A stretch of DNA of 64,000 nt from Streptomyces iranensis. Lineage in GTDB: Bacteria > Actinomycetota > Actinomycetes > Streptomycetales > Streptomycetaceae. This document shows positions 62,096-64,000 of this stretch, piece by piece. The notes beneath the pieces are model-generated. The model ran no database searches. It was not told the DNA's origin and saw only the letters and a program-made list of their open reading frames with translations. Each line of letters starts with the position of its first letter. Position 1 is the first letter of the stretch. A program made the translations under genes and the position numbers. The DNA lies in contig NZ_JAGGLR010000001.1 in assembly GCF_017874715.1 (NCBI RefSeq), positions 496,001 to 560,000 of the forward strand, read 5' to 3'.

Positions 62096-63169
62096 ATGAC
62101 GAACCGCCGCACGACCACCACCCACCGCATCGCCCTGATCCCCGGCGACGGCATCGGCAACGAGGTCGTCCCAGCCGCCCGCCGCGTCCTGGACACCGTC
62201 GCCGCCCGGCACGGCCTCGGCTTCACGTACGAGACGTTCGACTGGTCCTGCGAGCGCTATGCCGCCCTCGGCGCGATGATGCCCGATGACGGTCTTGACC
62301 GGCTGCGCGGCCATGACGCGATCCTGCTCGGCGCGGTGGGCTACCCCGGCGTCCCCGACCATGTCTCGCTGTGGGGGCTGCTGATCCCCATCCGCCGGGG
62401 CTTCCAGCAGTACGTCAATCTGCGCCCCATCCGCGTCTTCGAGGGCGTGCCCAGCCCGCTGCGCGACGCGGGGCCCGGCGATGTCGACCTCGTCGTCGTC
62501 CGGGAGAACGTCGAGGGCGAGTACGGCGAGATCGGCGGCCGCCTCGGGCGGGGGCTGCCGGAGGAAATGGCCGTCCAGGAAGCGGTGTTCACCCGCAAGG
62601 GCGTCACCCGCGTCCTGGACTACGCCTTCGCCCTCGCCGAGCGGCGCGGCGGCCGGCTCACCTCGGCCACCAAGTCCAACGGCATCATCCACACCATGCC
62701 CTTCTGGGACGAGCTGGTGGCCGAACGCGCCGCCGCGCACCCGGAGGTGGCCTGGGGCCAGGAGCACATCGACGCCCTCGCCGCCAAGTTCGTCCTCGAC
62801 CCGCGGCGCTTCGACGTCGTCGTGGCCTCGAACCTCTTCGGCGACATCCTCAGCGACCTCGCCGCCGCGGTCGCGGGCAGCATCGGCATCGCCCCCGCGG
62901 CCAACCTCAACCCCGAACGCGACTTCCCGTCCATGTTCGAGCCCGTCCACGGCTCCGCCCCCGACATCGCAGGACGCGGTATCGCCAACCCGCTCGGCGC
63001 GATCTGGTCCGCCGCCATGATGCTCGACCACCTCGGCCACCCCGAGGCGGCCACTCGCGTCACCGACGCCATCGCGACCGTCCTGGCGAAGACCCCCGTC
63101 CGCACCCCGGACCTGGGCGGTACGGCCACCACCGAGGAGTTCACCGACGCGCTGCTCGAATCGCTCTGA
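62096..63169 (+). CDS. Tartrate/D-malate-type decarboxylating dehydrogenase
   Basis: A 357-residue NAD-dependent enzyme of the isopropylmalate/isocitrate/tartrate dehydrogenase family. It starts RIALIPGDGIGNEVVPAARRVL, then SLWGLLIPIRRGFQQYVNLRPIRV, VVVRENVEGEYGEIGG and GSAPDIAGRGIANPLGAIWSAAMML. The SLWGLLIPIRR loop and the VREN segment match the tartrate/D-malate branch rather than LeuB. Product roles are conversion of tartrate or D-malate. It is downstream of a LysR gene, which recalls the DmlR-DmlA pair of E. coli. ATG is preceded by a weak ribosome site. Confidence 0.92.
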   Translation: MTNRRTTTTHRIALIPGDGIGNEVVPAARRVLDTVAARHGLGFTYETFDWSCERYAALGAMMPDDGLDRLRGHDAILLGAVGYPGVPDHVSLWGLLIPIRRGFQQYVNLRPIRVFEGVPSPLRDAGPGDVDLVVVRENVEGEYGEIGGRLGRGLPEEMAVQEAVFTRKGVTRVLDYAFALAERRGGRLTSATKSNGIIHTMPFWDELVAERAAAHPEVAWGQEHIDALAAKFVLDPRRFDVVVASNLFGDILSDLAAAVAGSIGIAPAANLNPERDFPSMFEPVHGSAPDIAGRGIANPLGAIWSAAMMLDHLGHPEAATRVTDAIATVLAKTPVRTPDLGGTATTEEFTDALLESL

Positions 63170-63323
63170 CGCCAGAGCGACCGCATGGTGACACGGCCCG
63201 CGCCCGCTGCCGGCCGTAGTGGGGTTGTCCCCAGGGCGATGGGGGTGGCTGGCCGGATCGATCCCGAGCTCGGCGGTCTCTAACGTGAACATTCGGTCGT
63301 GATGGGGCTTCGAGGGGGATCAC

Positions 63324-64000
63324 ATGAACGTGGTCGGGCGCAGGCGTGTGCTGAGTGGCGGACTCACACTGGCGGTGGTGGCGGGTGTCTCGGCGGCGAC
63401 AGCAAGGGGTGTCGCGGCGGCGGCACCGAGGGGTGGCGACACGTCGCGGCAGAACACCGCCGCCGACCGCACCCCTCGCCTGCGCGAGATCCTGCACCGG
63501 CTGACCACGGTCGACGGCGTGCCCGGAGCGCTCCTGGAGACGCGGAACCGGCACCGCAGCACGGTCCTGACCAGCGGCGTCGCGAACGTGAAGAGCCACG
63601 CGCCGATGCCTCGCGACAGCAGGTTCCGGATCGGCAGCATGACCAAACCATTCGTGGCGACGGTCGTGCTCCAACTGGTGGGAGAACATCGCATCGCACT
63701 CGACGCGCCGGTGGAGCGCCATCTGCCCGGTGTCATCCGCGGACACGGGAACGACGGGCGGATCATCACCGTCCGCCAGTTGCTCCAGCACACCAGCGGC
63801 GTGCCCGACATCCTCGACTACCTCACCCCGCGGGAAGTCCTCGAGGACCCCCTCGCCCACCACGACACCCGCGACCTCGTGAACATCGCACTCGCCCACC
63901 CCCCGACCTTCGAGCCCGGCACCGGCTGGAGCTACTCCAGCACCAACTACCTGCTGGCCGGTCTGCTCATCGAACGGGTCACCGGCCACACGTACGGCGA
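63324..64000 (+). CDS. Secreted serine hydrolase (DD-carboxypeptidase/class C fold), 3'-truncated
   Basis: The first 225 residues of a penicillin-binding-fold enzyme that runs off the window. The start is ATG 63324 after GAGGGGGA. The N-terminus MNVVGRRRVLSGGLTLAVVAG is a Tat-type signal peptide ending near residue 35. The catalytic SxxK is S105-MTK in RIGSMTKPFVATVVLQL, LLQHTSGVPDI follows, and the second motif is WSYSSTNYLLAG (Y204-S-S in place of YxN). R61-like DD-peptidases act on cell-wall stem peptides, though beta-lactamase or esterase activity is possible. The HTG third motif lies beyond the edge. Confidence 0.9.
   Translation, partial: MNVVGRRRVLSGGLTLAVVAGVSAATARGVAAAAPRGGDTSRQNTAADRTPRLREILHRLTTVDGVPGALLETRNRHRSTVLTSGVANVKSHAPMPRDSRFRIGSMTKPFVATVVLQLVGEHRIALDAPVERHLPGVIRGHGNDGRIITVRQLLQHTSGVPDILDYLTPREVLEDPLAHHDTRDLVNIALAHPPTFEPGTGWSYSSTNYLLAGLLIERVTGHTYG

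Overview
The window is chromosomal DNA of a Streptomyces-type actinomycete. GC content is very high, third codon positions are almost all G or C, GTG starts and 4-base ATGA/GTGA overlaps are common, and the gene families are typical of the genus: a SARP-NB-ARC regulator, SpoIIE-type phosphatases, an F420 reductase, an EfeOBU iron system and a CYP157-like P450. No rRNA, tRNA, CRISPR array or prophage was seen. Both ends cut genes: a multicopper oxidase on the left and a serine hydrolase on the right.

Layout. 1-9.4 kb holds metabolic and export genes: multicopper oxidase, nadE, a DHA1 exporter, a membrane endo/exonuclease/phosphatase protein, a DHA2 exporter-TetR operon with a clear operator, and panB. 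9.4-15 kb holds a DrrAB-like ABC exporter and a large SARP/NB-ARC regulator with a palindrome and 19-bp repeats upstream. 15-24 kb holds an M50 protease, an F420 reductase, a four-gene sialidase plus sugar-ABC-importer operon (minus strand), small hypotheticals and map. 24-30 kb is an iron/heme locus: heme oxygenase behind an iron box, remnants of hmuV and of a regulator, then efeO-efeB-efeU and a lipoprotein. 30-37 kb is more patchy: a primase-polymerase-like protein, a GDPD phosphodiesterase, tandem repeats, an Rsm22-like methyltransferase, a small acquired segment (poly-Cys leader peptide, P-loop kinase, broken IS5-family transposase), an unusual P450 and a serine hydrolase overlapping a Bcr/CflA exporter. 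38-46.9 kb holds a Gfo/Idh/MocA oxidoreductase, PhoD, an SDR, a secreted DUF3558-like protein, a glycosyltransferase, and a divergent TetR/EamA pair around a striking 16-bp-period repeat array.

46.9-60.1 kb is one long plus-strand stress region: two SpoIIE phosphatases, then dnaK-grpE-dnaJ-cbpM-clpB, a UBP zinc-finger protein, a fused cNMP-binding/glutaredoxin-like/FAD reductase and a DUF2267 protein. The dense spacing suggests one protein-quality-control and redox unit. The last 4 kb has a fluoroacetate-dehalogenase-like hydrolase, a LysR regulator with a tartrate/D-malate-type dehydrogenase, and the truncated serine hydrolase.

The most unusual items are the exact 16-bp, six-unit array between tetR and the EamA gene, the poly-cysteine leader with three successive hairpins in front of a kinase bracketed by IS-end-like sequences, the degenerate thioredoxin-reductase fusion attached to the chaperone operon, and the P450 that lacks the ExxR arginine. 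Intergenic repeats (inverted-arm elements at gene 3' ends, a shared 21-nt motif, several tandem arrays) are frequent.
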